A program made the translations under genes and the position numbers. This document shows, piece after piece, positions 24,928-37,735 of a stretch of 64,000 nt of DNA. Under the pieces are notes generated by a model. The model had not been told where the DNA came from and did not search any database. It saw only the letters and a list, made by a program, of their open reading frames with translations. Numbering within the stretch: the first letter of the stretch is position 1; the number at the start of each line of letters is the position of its first letter. The stretch comes from Agapanthus africanus (taxonomy: Eukaryota > Streptophyta > Magnoliopsida > Asparagales > Amaryllidaceae), in assembly GCA_030015575.1 (NCBI GenBank), contig JASDDO010000028.1, positions 21,059,154 to 21,123,153 on the forward strand, written 5' to 3'.

Positions 24928-27900
24928 TGTCACGCCCCGCTTCCCAGAGTACGCTAAGATGGGCACGTGACATAGCCAACCATGCTACCTATGGATAGGA
25001 AAAATCCCTCCACAGTCACATTACGGCTGTAGAGATATCAAGAACAGGAAAAATAAACCAACTATCTAGTACATGTCCATAAGCCAGAGTAAAAGAGTCA
25101 AGGAATAACAATGTGCGGAAGCCAAAGGTATAATAATGAAACCTGGAAAGTAAGACTACATACTGACAGGAACTTCACCGCTCAGTCTAACAGCGGCAAT
25201 ACTACTGGTCAGTCAGCAACAAGGTAGAAGAATCTGGGCCATGCAAAACCCAGACGTCAGCGCGTCATGTCATCAAGTACTAAAGTACAAACAGGGTAAC
25301 AGGCAATACAAATATAATCATGAATGAAAAGCAGGTGTAACAGTAATGTAAATCAGGGCAGTGAAGGGTAGTGTGCAGTGAGTAAACTAAACTGTTCTAT
25401 TGGGTTATCTGTTCTAAAGTCTTTGAAATCAATTTGAGTAATCCTCCATGTAACTCAAAGGATATGTCCCGTTACCCCCCGGGACCACGGAAAAGGAATA
25501 TGTGAACCAAGAGTGGTTCTGTCCCGTTACCCCCCGGGACCACGGATCAAGAATATGTAAGAGTCACGAATGGCTCTGTCCCGTTACCCCCCGGGACCAC
25601 GGATCAAGTAATACCCTTTTAAGTTACATTTTAGTTCACACTTTTGATTTCCCCATACCCCCAAATTATATGTGTCAAGTCAGGTATTCCGAAATCAAGA
25701 ACTAATGCCAACACAGGATCAGGTAAGAGCAGGTTTGTCTGGATAGACAGCAGGAACGGTCCGTGAGGACTACATGTCAGGTTTGTTGGCATTAGACACA
25801 AGATCAGGTAACAGGTAAAGCCATGGTATATCAGGTCAAGTCGAGTAGTGTACTTAGATGTCATGTCATGTAAAGAGTGTACGGTACCATGTCATATCAA
25901 GTAATAGTTATAGCAGGTCATGTCAGGGTGTACAAGATATCATGTGGGTGCTCAAAATCAAACTAGCATAATCATGGCATACAGAACAAGCATGTGTACT
26001 AATAGAATCAACAAGCTGGAATTTATAACGTGAAATGCAATCAGGTACAGATTAAGGTATGTAGATGCACAGTTATCAGTTTGTATCTAATAGATGGTTT
26101 CGACTTTACATGAATACAGTAAAACACATAAGAATGTTAAAATCATGCTAATACGTACTAAATACTCTAGAGATGCAATGATATATAAAATACGTTCAAT
26201 GGATGCCACTAGGTATTCGGGATAGAAACTATTTCAAGGTGCTAGGAGTTATGCAGTTAATTAGTAAGCAATTTAAACACGGATGTAGGTAAACGATATG
26301 GTGCTCTAACATGCAACGAATTATAATTTAAGATCCGAGTCTACCATGATATATTCTGACATCGAAATGCAATAATGAAAATTAATAGCCTTAGATTCCA
26401 CTTACAGTTTTAGACATGAAATAAATATGTATAGATGTTATAGTAGCATGTAGCAAGATTAACTTGCCTCGATCGGATCACGATACGGGATGCGCACGCA
26501 GTGTCCAGAGTCGGCAAACGTCGCAACGTCCACACGCTCACACGGGACTGAACCAAGCAGTGCAAGAATTGTAACCACACAGGTAGAGAATGTCGACAGG
26601 GTTGCTCGGATCGTCGGCAGCCTGATCAAAACTTGATCTCGGCCAAGGAACATAGTTCGGCTTGAACCAGACTTGGGTAGCAAAGGTAGATCTGGGTATA
26701 GCTCGGTTTAGAGGGAAGACGAGAGTTGATGACAATGGTATGACAGCGTTGGGTTCTCGGTTTGATGGTGTCACTAGTGAAGAGAGGAAGATAAAGGAGA
26801 CAGGGTGAAGGCGAGATGGTGGCTATGGTGTTGGGTTTTGAGGTGACGACGAGTTTCTCAGTGCAAGGAAGGAGGAGAAGTCGGTTATGGAGTCATGGTC
26901 GAGGAGATGGGTTGGTGTTCGAAGGTTGACGAGGCTGGGGCTCCGGCGAGGCAGTGGCCACAGTTCTAGGCGTCGGGGTTCTCATCCAGGGTTTGAACAT
27001 GCAGAGATGGCCTCGGGTATTGGAGGTTAGGGAGTGGTGGTGGTCGGTGAGACGACGGTGATGGGAGAAAGTGGGGGAGATGGTGAAGGAGATGAGGGGA
27101 TGAAGATGAAGGGGTGCTAGGGTTTGGGTTTGCGGGTCAAGATGAAGGCGAGGTGATCGCGATGGCTTGGGCGAGGGTTGAAGAAAGGTTGAAAGGATGA
27201 AGGCGTCGAGGATGAACGGAGAGAGGATCCTTGGTGTTAGCCGAGGAAGGGGGAGTAGGCGATGGTGAAGACGAGGCACCTGCGGTAGAGACGAGGTCGA
27301 GGGGAGATCGAGATGGTGGCGGCGAGGGGTTAACAAAGAAGAAGACGGCGAGAACGAAAGAGGGAAGTGACTGCATCGCTCGGGCGGTGACCAGAGTCGA
27401 GGAGCGAACAGTGTTCGCGAGAGGTGAGAGAGAGTGCGCGAGAGGAGAGAGAAAGAGAAGGGGAGAGAGAGGGCTGCGTCGCTGAGAGAAAGAAAGAAAG
27501 GGAAAGAGAGAGAAAGGGAGAAATTAGTGGGGCCCAGTGATTTATAAAAGAATCCCTGATTGGTTGAGGAAAACCGGGGAGAGAGAAATGGAAAAGATTT
27601 TTAGAGAAGAGAGAAGGAGACGTGGGGCCCGGTGAACAAAGAAGGGGATTAGCTCGTAGAGAGAAATAGGTTGTGAAAAATATAAAAAGATATTTAAACC
27701 ACTTTTAATAGGATTTCCTAAGCTGAAAGATTTAAGTTAGGTAAAATTAAATATTAAATAATTAGAATTTGCGGGAATACAAAATATATCAGAAATGCGC
27801 CCGGGTCGGGTCCAAAATTTTGAATTTGAAATATGAAAATTAGTTCCAAAAATTGAAATGAAGGATTCTGTAATAAAAAAAAGAGCATACCCCCAAGAAC

Positions 27901-28288
27901 GGATGCACGTACGTGCGCGTAACCGTCCAAACACGTCCGTTTCACTGAACGGGACGAGAGCACGATGCAAGGATGCTAGCACAATGTTAGGGGTATCAAG
28001 CAGGTCATGAAAAGCAAGTTTAATTTATTTTACCTGAATTAAACTGTTGTATACAAAAGATGCGATAAAGGATAAAATACCAGTATACTAAATTATGAGG
28101 TGCACCGGTTCATGCAACAAGTCAAGGCAATCTATAATAAGAGTCAAACAGGTTCAGCAAGCGGATCGGGTCGAAAGCCCAGTAACATGTAAAATACTAT
28201 TCGCACCCACACACGCTAAACCAGGAATAGACTATGAATAAGTAAAATACTGAAACTGGAATTGGTATAAATGAACTTGGGTGTTACA
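24928..28288 (-). repeat. LTR of element B (5' copy)
   Basis: 3,361-bp copy of the repeat at 17828-21195. It has the same terminal sequences, with the CAATC target copy immediately after it. Confidence 0.92.
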
Positions 28289-28930
28289 CAATCTTACAAT
28301 CTCCTGCATGTACCGTTCTGCCAAAGTTTCCGTTGATTGACCAACCCGAAAAGGAATGAAATGAGCTGCCTTTGTCAAACGATAAACAATCACCCAAACT
28401 GCATTGTTGCCTTTTGGACTCCGCGGTAGAGCTGTCACAAAATCCATGGTTATATGTTCCCACTTCCATTGAGGAATCGGAAGTGGTTGCAATAAACCAG
28501 CAACCCTTTGATGTTCAGCCTTAACTTGCTGACACACCAAGCATTTTGCCACAAAGCGGGCAATCTCCCGTTTTATGCCTTCCCACCAGAAATGATGTCG
28601 TATGTCTCGGTACATCTTCGTGCCTCCTGAATGTACGGAATATGTTGAACTGTGTGCCACCTTCATAAGTTCTTCGTGAATATCTCCCTTTGGCACACAC
28701 ATCCGGCTACCATATCTCAACGAACCATCTTCATGGATCAATAAGTCTGTTCGAAATCCAGCTTCAACCTGTTCTCGAAACTTTTGCAATCTAGGGTCTC
28801 GCGATTGCGCTGCTTTAATATTCTCGATCAACGACGAATGTACCTGCAGCTGTCCCGAAGAATGTTGTAGCACAACCTCCAAATCAAATCTTCGAAAGTC
28901 TTCAATGAGTTCCTTCCGTGCAGTCAACAT
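28289..28930 (-). pseudogene. Element A: integrase N-terminal part
   Basis: Minus-strand integrase remnant with the zinc-binding region ending CLVCQQVKAEHQRV and the catalytic core start MDFVTALPRSPKGNNAVWVI. It abuts the insertion point of element B, and the remainder of the domain lies at 17827 and below. Confidence 0.88.
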
Positions 28931-30214
28931 CTAAATTGCTGGTAACCGACTGAGCGCATCCGGCACAACATTAACTTTCCCCAGATGGTACTTAAGATCA
29001 AGATCATAGTCAGCCATCAGCTCCAACCATCTACTTTGCCTCATATTAAGCTCCTTCTGCATGAACACATACTTCAAGCTTTTATGATCCGTGAAAATCT
29101 CGACCCTTTCGTCCAAAAGGTAGTGTCTCCAAATCTTCAAAGCGATGATCATAGCCGCAAGCTCCAAGTCATGAGTTGGGTAATTCTTCTCATGGGTCTT
29201 CAACTGTCTCGATGCGTACGCTACAACCTTCCCATGCTGCATCAAAACACATCCCAATCCTTTCCCAGATGCGTCGTTGTGAATCACCAATCCTCCGGAA
29301 CTGTCTGGCACGGTCAGAATAGAAGCGGTTATCAATTTCTGCTTCAACGCCTCGAAAGCTGACGCACACCTATCCGTCCACACAAAAGGTACCTCCTTGC
29401 GCGTAAGCTTGGTCAACGGCTCTGCCAGACGAACAAAGTTCTCCACAAATCTTCTGTAGTACCCGGCGAGTCCAAGAAAGCTTCTTATCTCCGCAACATT
29501 CTTCAGAACCGGCCAATCTCGAACTGCTGCAATCTTTTCGGGATCGACGACGATTCCATCGCCAGACACAGCATGCCCCAAAAACTTTACTTCTTTCAGC
29601 CAAAACTTGCACTTGCTCATCTTTGCATATAATTTCTCTTGTCTCAACGTCTGCAGTGCGATCTTCAAATGTTCAGCATGCTCTTCAATACTCTTCGAGT
29701 AGACCAGAATATCGTCAATGAACACCACAATAAACTGGTCCAAGAATGGTGAAAAGATTCGGTTAATCAAGTCCATGAATATAGCTGGTGCATTCGTAAC
29801 TCCGAAGGGCATCACTAAGTACTCGTAATGTCCATACCGAGTTCGGAACGCCGTCTTGCAAATATCCTCTGCTTTCACTCGGACCTGATGATATCCGGAT
29901 CGCAAATCCAGCTTCGAGAATACCCTCGCGCCACTAAGCTGCTCAAATAGTTCGCCAATGCGAGGGATCGGGTACTTGTTCTTAATAGTCACCCGGTTTA
30001 ATTCTCGATAGTCGATGCACATCCTCCTTGTGCCATCTTTCTTCTTTACTAGAAGAACTGGAGCTCCCCAAGGCGAGTTACTGCTGTGAATCCAACCCTT
30101 CTCAAGTAATTCAGTAACATGCTTCTTGACTTCTTCCAGCTCCACTGGTGCCATTGGATAATACGCTTTAGATTCTAGCGCCGCACCAGGAATAAGATCA
30201 ATCGCGAACTCCAC
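28931..30214 (-). pseudogene. Element A: reverse transcriptase and RNase H
   Basis: Long minus-strand frame (427 codons) with gypsy reverse transcriptase motifs: [45 protein letters not shown] and a [10 protein letters not shown] catalytic box (FxDD). RNase H follows, with [25 protein letters not shown], the [20 protein letters not shown] helix and [11 protein letters not shown]. This is the best preserved retroelement frame in the window. Part of a broken element. Confidence 0.93.
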
Positions 30215-30217
30215 GTC

Positions 30218-30946
30218 TCACCTCGGCGGTAAACCTGATATGTCTTCAAACACGTCCATGAAATCTCGAACAACAGCGGGCGCTTCACTTTTATCAACCT
30301 CCATCGATGAAAGAACATTAGTTGTCGGCCTAGCCCTAAACTCGACTGACCCGACAGAATTGCTTCCTCCAATAAAGATAAACTCGGGATGTTCGGGAAT
30401 CTGGAAAATTACTTTCTTTGCCCTACAATCAATCTGAGCATGGAAAGTGCCGAGAAAATCCATTCCCAAGACGACTTCATAGCTGCCCGTATCAATCACC
30501 AAGAAATCTGCAAAAAGCTCTCGTCCGCAAACAACAACTGTACAATCTTTACACTCTGTACTAGATATGATTTTCCCATTCCCAGTGTGTATATCCCAGA
30601 AACTAGACAGGGTCGTGCAAGTAATCGAGTGTGTAGCAATAAACTTAGACGATATAAAACAATGGGATGCACCAGAATCAAATAACGCTAATGCGGGAAA
30701 ACCATAAACAAGTAGAATACCTGAAACAACTTCTCCTGAAGCCTTGGCTTCCTCAGCCGTCAAGGTAAAAGCTCGAGCCTGATTGGGTCCTTGAGTCAGC
30801 TGCTTCTGTCCCGGAAACGGTTTCTGCAGCGGCTTCTGAAGATCATCCTTTGTGCGAAGCTTCGACGGACAAGAGTTAATAGTATGATCCGCCGATCCAC
30901 AAACCAAACAAAGTCCCCGCTTCCCAGAGTACGCTAAGGTAGGCAT
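30218..30946 (-). pseudogene. Element A: zinc knuckle and aspartic protease
   Basis: Minus-strand frame with a CCHC zinc knuckle (CLVCGSADHTINSC) followed by a retropepsin-like domain with the ALFDSGASHCFIS active site and a VVLGMDFLG strand. Upstream gag is not recognisable, and the frame begins next to the LTR. Confidence 0.88.
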
Positions 30947-33900
30947 GTGACATAGCCAACCATGCTACCTGTGGATAGGAATTATCCTCCCACAGTTACA
31001 TTACGGTTATAGAGATATCAAGAACAGAATAAAACTATCTAACACATGTCCATAAGCCAAAATAAAATGAGTCAAGAATAAATAATGCGGAAGCAAGAGA
31101 TCCAATACAAGAATAACTGGAAAGTATGTCCCATAATGCAGGCTCACATCAGGAATAAAATGCTGAAAAGTAAAAGAACTAACTACTACTGAGTCCTCAC
31201 TACTCGGCCTGTTAGCTGAAGTACTCCTGCTTGGACTGCAGTAAAGGTACGGAATCTGGGCCATGCAAAACCCAGACGTCAGCGCGTCATAACATCAAGC
31301 AATAAAATATAAACAGGGTAACAAGACATAAACATAAATGGTAGAGCAGGTGTAGCAACAATATAAATCAAGGTAGTGAAAGGCAGTGTATAGTGAGTAA
31401 TCTAAACTGGTCTATTGGGTTGAATAGTCTCAAGTCTTTGAAATCAATTTGATGTAACTCAATAGTATCCCGTGCATGCCCGGGACCACGGTCTAAGACA
31501 CTCGGGCTGAAACCGAGACATGCCGCTAGGCACTAAAACAGGAAATATGTAAAGACGAATGATGTCAGCAGCATCATCCCGAGGCTGGCCTAGCCTCTAA
31601 AACTGATCAGTAAAAGCAAGCAACTGTCGAGTTACAAGTCAGGTTTCATCATTGATTTCCCCATACCCCAAGTTATATGTGGTCAAGTTATGTATAAATA
31701 ATCTAGAGCTAATGCCAACACAGGATCAAGCAGGTACAGGTTTGTCTAGATAGACAACAGGAACGGTCCGTAAGGACAACAGGTCAGGTTTGTTGGCATT
31801 AGACACAAGATCAGGTAACAGGTAAGACCATGGTACATCAGGTCAAGCCAGGTAATATATAAAGGTGTCACATTATGCCAAGAGTTGTACGGTACCATGT
31901 CGGGTCAAGTAATATGTGTAGCAAGTCATGTCAGGGTGTACAAGATATCATGTGGGTGCTCATAATCAACTAGCATAATCATGGTTATGAATAAACAAGC
32001 ATGGGTACTATCAGAACAATAAACTGGCACATGTAACATGATAAGCAATAGGTGCAGATTAAACTACCTAGTTGTACGGTTATCAGTTTGTGTTTAAGAG
32101 ATAGTTTCAACATTATATGAATACAGTATGACAAATATGGATGTTAAAATCATGTTAATAAGTATTAAGTAATTTAGGGATGCAATGATACGTATAATAT
32201 GTTCAATAGATGCAATTATAACTAAAACCGATTAAAGATGCACACGGGTGTCCGACAGAGTAAAACTATAGAAAGGGTATCATAGACTATGTACAATGGT
32301 TATTATGTGATTAAAATATAACTGTGGTTACTAGGTATAGTCAACTAAATGCAACAATTATGTTTCAAGTTTTGAATCTAAAATGTGTAAACGGAACATC
32401 GCACTGTCAACTTGGAATTCAAGACTTTAGATTCTATCTAGAGATTTAATATGAAATTAGATAAATAAATATAGGAATAGTATGAATAGCATGTAGCAAG
32501 TTTCACTTGCCTCGACGGATCGCGATACGGTAAACGGAACGTCTCGCGTCGGCGGGAAAAGTCGCGACGCGCGCACGGTACACAGAATGAGTCTAAACGA
32601 CGAACGATGGGATCACACGGGTCAGATGTCCTCGCTGGGTCATCGAGATCGTCGACGGCCCGACCGGATTCCGACGATCTAACAAAACAGTGAACAATGC
32701 ATTCAAGAAAAGACAAAGAAAGAGAAGAGAAGAGAAGAGAAGAGGAAAAGAAGGAGAAGGAGAAAGGATTGCTTACTGGTCTGCGTGCTGGGGTCAGGGA
32801 GACAAGGTGGTGGTGTCGGGGTCACTGACGGTGAGGTGCCGGCGAGGGTGCAGGTTTCAGGGTGTGTTAGGGGTTAGTTTCTGGGGTTTTAATGTAGGGT
32901 ACGTGCAGGGTTTAGTTGAGGTGCTAATGTAGAGGAGGGGAAGGAAACGAGATGGTGATGATGGTGGGTGCGATGCTGGGGTCGTCGGCGACGATCAGGG
33001 ACGTTGGGTTGCCGGGTGTTCTGTGGGTGTGTGCAGGAGAGAGAGGAAAGAAAAAGAAGATGAAGACGGGGAGGAGGATGAGAAGAGGATGAGATGGAGG
33101 TGGTGACAAGGTTGGGTTTGAGGAGCAGAGGAAGCGGCTAGGGTTAGGGTTTCTCTGGTGGGCTCGAGACGAGGTTGCATGGGATTTAAAAAAGAAAAGA
33201 AGAAGAAGAAGAAGATGTAGAAGGAAGGTGAGTATAACGCGGGGGAGGTGACGGGATTCTCGCGCACCGCGATAGGAGAAAGAAACGGGCGCGAGATGAG
33301 AGAGATAGAGAGAAACGAGAGGAGAGAGAAAGAGGAGTAGAGATAGATTCGTCTGGTAGTGGGGGTGAGAGAGAAAGAGTAAGAGAGAGAAGGAGAAAAG
33401 TGAGAGAGAGGGTGTCGTGGGGCCTAGCGATGAGGGTTTAGATTGGTTAGGGAAATTGTTAGGAAAAATTTATAAAAGATTTACTGGGTTTTAAAAATAC
33501 AATATCGTTGGCTTAGAAAATCTGATAGGCTGAAAAATATTTTTAAGCTGATTTAAAAAAATTTAAAATGAATAGGATTTGGCGGAATGCAAAATATTTC
33601 AGAATTGCGCCCGGGTCGGGTCCAAAATTTTGAATTTGAAATATGAAAATTATTAACAAGTTCCAAAATTTAAAATGAAGGATTTTGTAACAAAAAGGCA
33701 TACCCCCAAGAACGGACGCACGTACCTGCGCGTAGCCGTCCAAACACGTCTGTTTCACTGAACGGGACGAGAACACGATACAAGGATGCTACCACAGGGT
33801 TAGGGGTATCAAGCAGGCTATGTCAAGTATTTTTAAATTATTTTAAGTAACTTAAATGGTTATATGCAAGAATATGAAATGTTGGTGTAATCTATAACTA

Positions 33901-34035
33901 GGAAACAACGAGCTCAAGTAAACGGGTCGAATATAAAGTAAATTACCATTTGCAACCAAACATGATAAATGAAATAAATACCACAAACAACACATACGGT
34001 AACTGAAATTGGTATAACTGGACTCGGTTGTTACA
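30915..34035 (-). repeat. LTR of element A (5' copy)
   Basis: Matches 13751-16874. It ends GTTGTTACA at 34035, followed directly by TATGT, the target duplication. Confidence 0.88.
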
Positions 34036-34110
34036 TATGTGCACTAATATGAATATACAATATGTATGTATGCGTAAGTATGGATATAGCAATGTATATG
34101 TAAGTATGTT

Positions 34111-34566
34111 ATGCGAAGAGTCGTATCATGATGCGGCAATCCTACTGTGTAGTGACATGGCAATTATCGATGATGATGTGTGTGAGCCTACAATCTGTGT
34201 ACGTGTAACATACGCATCATCGATAATGGTGCAGGTGTACTATCACAGGTATAAGAGATGCAATACGGATAACATGAAGGCAGCATAAGGTAAAACATAT
34301 GCAAATGCTGACGAGTATACGTATCTAATATGACCGAGTCGGGAAATCTGTCAATCGGCATCCAGCCTAACAGTATCGCGTACGGTATGATCCATCGTAC
34401 GGCAACCTCAAGTCAAGAGTAAGGATCAATCATCAAGTCAAACTCATCACGCACGGAAAATCATCGTACGGCGGCATTAAGCTGGTAGGGATCCTATCAT
34501 CCTATAAGACAAATGAGGGTACGGCCTAATATCACATACGACCTATCATCTATGACTCACAACATC

Positions 34567-34609
<43 letters not shown>

Positions 34610-36669
34610 CCTATGTCCCAGGTCACATCCGCAATAATCTCATATCAGGGGACCGGCAGGGTATAAATCATTTTGATCGACTCGCATCCGTATACCATCA
34701 TATCATCATATCATCATATCACATCCGTCTTATATTCTTTCATCGCATTTATAACACACATCAAATCGAATTTACATAAACATTCTATCTCTACTAAGTA
34801 TAAGTATCTAATCTAAGAAACACACCCGAACCATACAATCCGATTTTTAAAGAAGTGAATCGTAGTTTTGAAAATAGGGGTTACGGTGTTTTTAAGAAAA
34901 AGATATCATTTGAAAATCCGTAACATCCCTCAAGGTATATATTTAAAAGATACATACGACTCTTCGTTTTAGAAAAAGGTATGGTTCGGATGACGCATCT
35001 ACATCGATTATCTAGTCCTACAGTACCCTAAACGGCAATATCGCTAAATGTCATCCTATGATAGTAGTAACATATCACTTCTAACTATCCTCTAGTTTCT
35101 GATATGGTTTCATAGCTATCTCATTCTAACTCTAGTTCCTAATCTAGGTTTCCTAACCATATGCTATACACCATCCACCCAACTTCTCCCGTGGATATAG
35201 ATCTACTCACCTGGTCTTCGCTTGCCGAAATCGATGATGCCACGCTCGGTCGCCTCGGAATCCACGCGAAGGTACCTACAATAATAAACAATCGCAATGC
35301 GTATTAAAAATCAAGGCGGAAAAACCAAAACGGCACACGTTTCGCTTATAGGTTAAAACCTATAGCTTTGCGTGCAAAACACGACAATTAACCCTGGTCG
35401 TTGACGTACAAACGCCACACGACGGAAACAAAATACTAAATACAAAAATCAAGTCAAAACGAAGTCGTAAAACAATGCATCAACTCATGGAAATGGTCCC
35501 AGATTTTACCCTAAGCCAAATTGGTCAATTCTGCATATATGGAGGGTCTAGTTTACAGCTAAAGGGACCCCAGAACAAATACGAATCAATTCTAACCTAC
35601 CCTGGCCGCAAATTGCGGCCAAATTGAATAAATCTGCGGCCCTGGTGCAGGGTTTGGGGCTTAGGTCTTGGTGGCAACCTCCTAGGTGCTTGCACGACTC
35701 CCAGTAATTGCAAAATCATTTCTAGTGTCCCCGGGTTGCTCCAGATTCCAAAATACCCTATCAATTCACACATTTATCCGATGTCGGGGTTTCTAAATCC
35801 GTGTTTCGGTTTCTAAGCTCTGGTCCAGGTCATTAAAACAACACCCAAGTCTAGTTAACAGCCACTAGGCATCACCCAAATTCAAACAACACTCAAACCC
35901 TTTACTAGGGTTTCCCAATGCTCACTAAACATCACAATTTCACCTCTAAACTTGCATGAAGGGTAAAGTGAATGAAATACTATGCTAAGAGTGATGAAAT
36001 TACCTCACTTTGGCAACCCAAGAAAAATCCTAGCTCCTCAAGGTGGTCGAAATCTCACTTTTCTTGGTCCAATGTGTAGAGGGTGTAGAGGGGATCAATT
36101 TTTGTGAAAGGGAATTAGGGTTTTGATGGAGTTTTTGAGGTGGATCTTGGGGTTGATGGTGGAGGGAAGAGAGGAAGAAGAAGATGCAAGAAATAATGGG
36201 GAAGTTTAGAATGAGGCAGCCTCTCTCTCTCCCCTTTCTTATTCTCACCCACTCTATCTCAATATTACCCTTCTACCCTTTCTCTTCTTATCCTTTTCTT
36301 TTTATTTAAAACCCAAGTCACAAAATACCCAAAGTAACACAAGAACACAACATGTAACCAAAAGCAATATGACATGGTGCACTAACCATGAAAAGCTGTA
36401 GAAATACGGATTTGGCTTAATCACGATTAGCAGTGCACTAATCGGGTTTTTAACAAAATTGCATATAATAAATTTAAAAAATGCCAAATCCTTTAATTAT
36501 ATTATTAAATGAACAAATCATTTTAATTTCCATTTATTTCATAATTATTGGCATATATTTATACCTTTTTCCGAAAACCCCAATTTCGCAAATCATGCAG
36601 TTTCCGGGAAATATATTATTTTAATATTAAATTCCAAAAATAATATTTTATATTTTCTGAAATGTTACA
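34111..36669 (-). other. Right portion of solo LTR C, noncoding
   Basis: Holds a (CA)n microsatellite (34570-34605), ATC-rich short repeats near 34700 and an AT-rich end. Short open frames lack domains. No gene seen. Confidence 0.55.
34570..34605. repeat. (AC)n microsatellite
   Basis: About 18 AC dinucleotides in a row inside LTR C. Confidence 0.95.
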
Positions 36670-37504
36670 ATAACATGTATTCAAATTTTCAAACCATGCT
36701 ATACATCAACAATATGTATTACACGCGCAAAATACTAGTAAAACTAGCAAAAGTACTTGTAATTTCTAATAATGCAAAAGTACGAAGAAGGCCCTAATTC
36801 AAAATCACTATTAAGAAAAAGTTAAACTAGCAAACCCGTCTAATCCGCTCAATAAACTTCAGAGCCTCCGTAGATCTTCCAAACAACCTCCACAGTCTCC
36901 ATGAAAACCTTGTGGCCATCTTGTAGGGATTTCTGTACCGATTTCAAAAAACGTACAGTAGTAATGACTCCAATGTTCATATCGAATGTTATGGGTTCCT
37001 GATCCTAAATCAACCCTTGATCTATGTTTGAACTTATTTCAGTCTAAATAACGTATATATTTTGCCACAACATGCATTGCATCAAGAGTGCTCTACGATT
37101 TCACTACCTTGTGGGCAACACGCTTTCACATGTTTTTCTCATGTGGTAAGTGAATTATATATTGGGTTTGAGCTTTGTGTGTTGAAATAGCCATTTTGGT
37201 GCATGTCCCATGCATGAAGGCAGCTACTTTGTCAATAGATTCTTATAACAGGTTTTTATAATTAAATATCAGTCCTTCTCATGATCCATCCTTTCATAGA
37301 TTTTCTTTTCATGAAATTAATTAAGCAAATGGGTCGAATATGAACATTCGTAGCCCAATTACTAATTTCAACAAAATTTGGTTCACGGTTGTGAAGGGAC
37401 AATCAATCAACGTAATCGATCACTTTCGGATAGATTGAAGTCAAGTGCAATTCTCATAAGTTTTTCTTAAATTTACAAGCATCCGTTCCGTCTAATATCA
37501 ACTA
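36670..37504 (-). other. CACTA 5' interior, no gene recognised
   Basis: AT-rich sequence between LTR C and the telomere-like tract. By position it may be a 5' intron of the CACTA transcript. No domain or long frame seen. Confidence 0.45.
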
Positions 37505-37735
37505 GGTAGCCCCGGCCGAACCCCAACCCCAACCTTAACCCTAACCCCAGCCCCGGCCCCAGCCCCGGCCGAACCCCAACCCTAACCCCAACCACAACCA
37601 CAACCGCAACCCCAGCCGAACCCCAACCCCAACACCAAACCCCAACCAAACCCTAACCCTAACCCTAATCCTAACCCCAACCGATGCCTAACCCTAACCC
37701 TCATCGATACCCAAACCCTGAACCCTAGCCCTAAA
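37505..37735 (-). repeat. Degenerate telomere-like hexamer tract (AACCCY)n
   Basis: More than 30 imperfect CCCTAA/CCCCAA/CCCCGG-type hexamers, C-rich on the plus strand and so G-rich on the CACTA sense strand. The unit is mainly 6 bp, whereas the usual plant telomere unit CCCTAAA is 7 bp. It is therefore probably a local minisatellite and not a captured telomere. Confidence 0.75.

Larger units (their letters stand above)
17828..28288 (-). mobile_element. Ty3/gypsy chromovirus 'B' (Tekay/Del-like), broken, inserted in A
   Basis: Flanked by the perfect duplication CAATC (17823-17827 and 28289-28293) within the integrase region of A. Parts on the minus strand: LTR 28288-24928, primer-binding site 24918-24906, protease/RT/RNase H/integrase 24373-21500, chromodomain-like tail to about 21340, LTR 21195-17828. 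Total 10,461 bp. Gag is not recognisable and coding parts are broken many times. A hand comparison of about 490 bp at the LTR starts gave 11 differences, and longer inner stretches are nearly identical. If plant LTR rates of about 1.3e-8 per site per year apply, this is under roughly one million years. Confidence 0.92.
13751..34035 (-). mobile_element. Ty3/gypsy chromovirus 'A' (Tekay/Del-like), broken
   Basis: LTR retrotransposon fossil read on the minus strand, flanked by the perfect duplication TATGT (13746-13750 and 34036-34040). Parts in minus-strand order: LTR 34035-30915, zinc knuckle and protease, reverse transcriptase-RNase H, integrase (split by element B), chromodomain-like tail, LTR 16874-13751. 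Native length without B is about 9.8 kb. No gag other than the zinc knuckle is recognisable. A hand comparison of about 370 bp at the LTR starts gave 16 differences, all transitions. It is younger than C and older than B by nesting, and broken in several places. Confidence 0.9.
11835..36669 (-). mobile_element. Solo gypsy-type LTR 'C' (~4.5 kb), split by elements A and B
   Basis: Begins TGTCACGACCCG and ends CTGAAATGTTACA, with the perfect target duplication ATAAC at 11830-11834 and 36670-36674. Without the nested insertion it is about 4,545 bp and has no retroviral protein domain, so it is best read as a solo LTR. Its ends resemble those of A and B (TGTCACG...TTACA), suggesting a related Ty3/gypsy family in the same minus orientation. 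Parts present: left portion 11835-13750, right portion 34041-36669. Confidence 0.8.

Noticed and set aside
28985-30685. Plus-strand frames of 61-125 codons
   Set aside because: Antisense shadows of the reverse transcriptase and protease of element A.
37505-37735. True chromosome end or interstitial plant telomere
   Set aside because: The unit is a degenerate hexamer, not CCCTAAA, and it sits inside a transposon with unique sequence on both sides.
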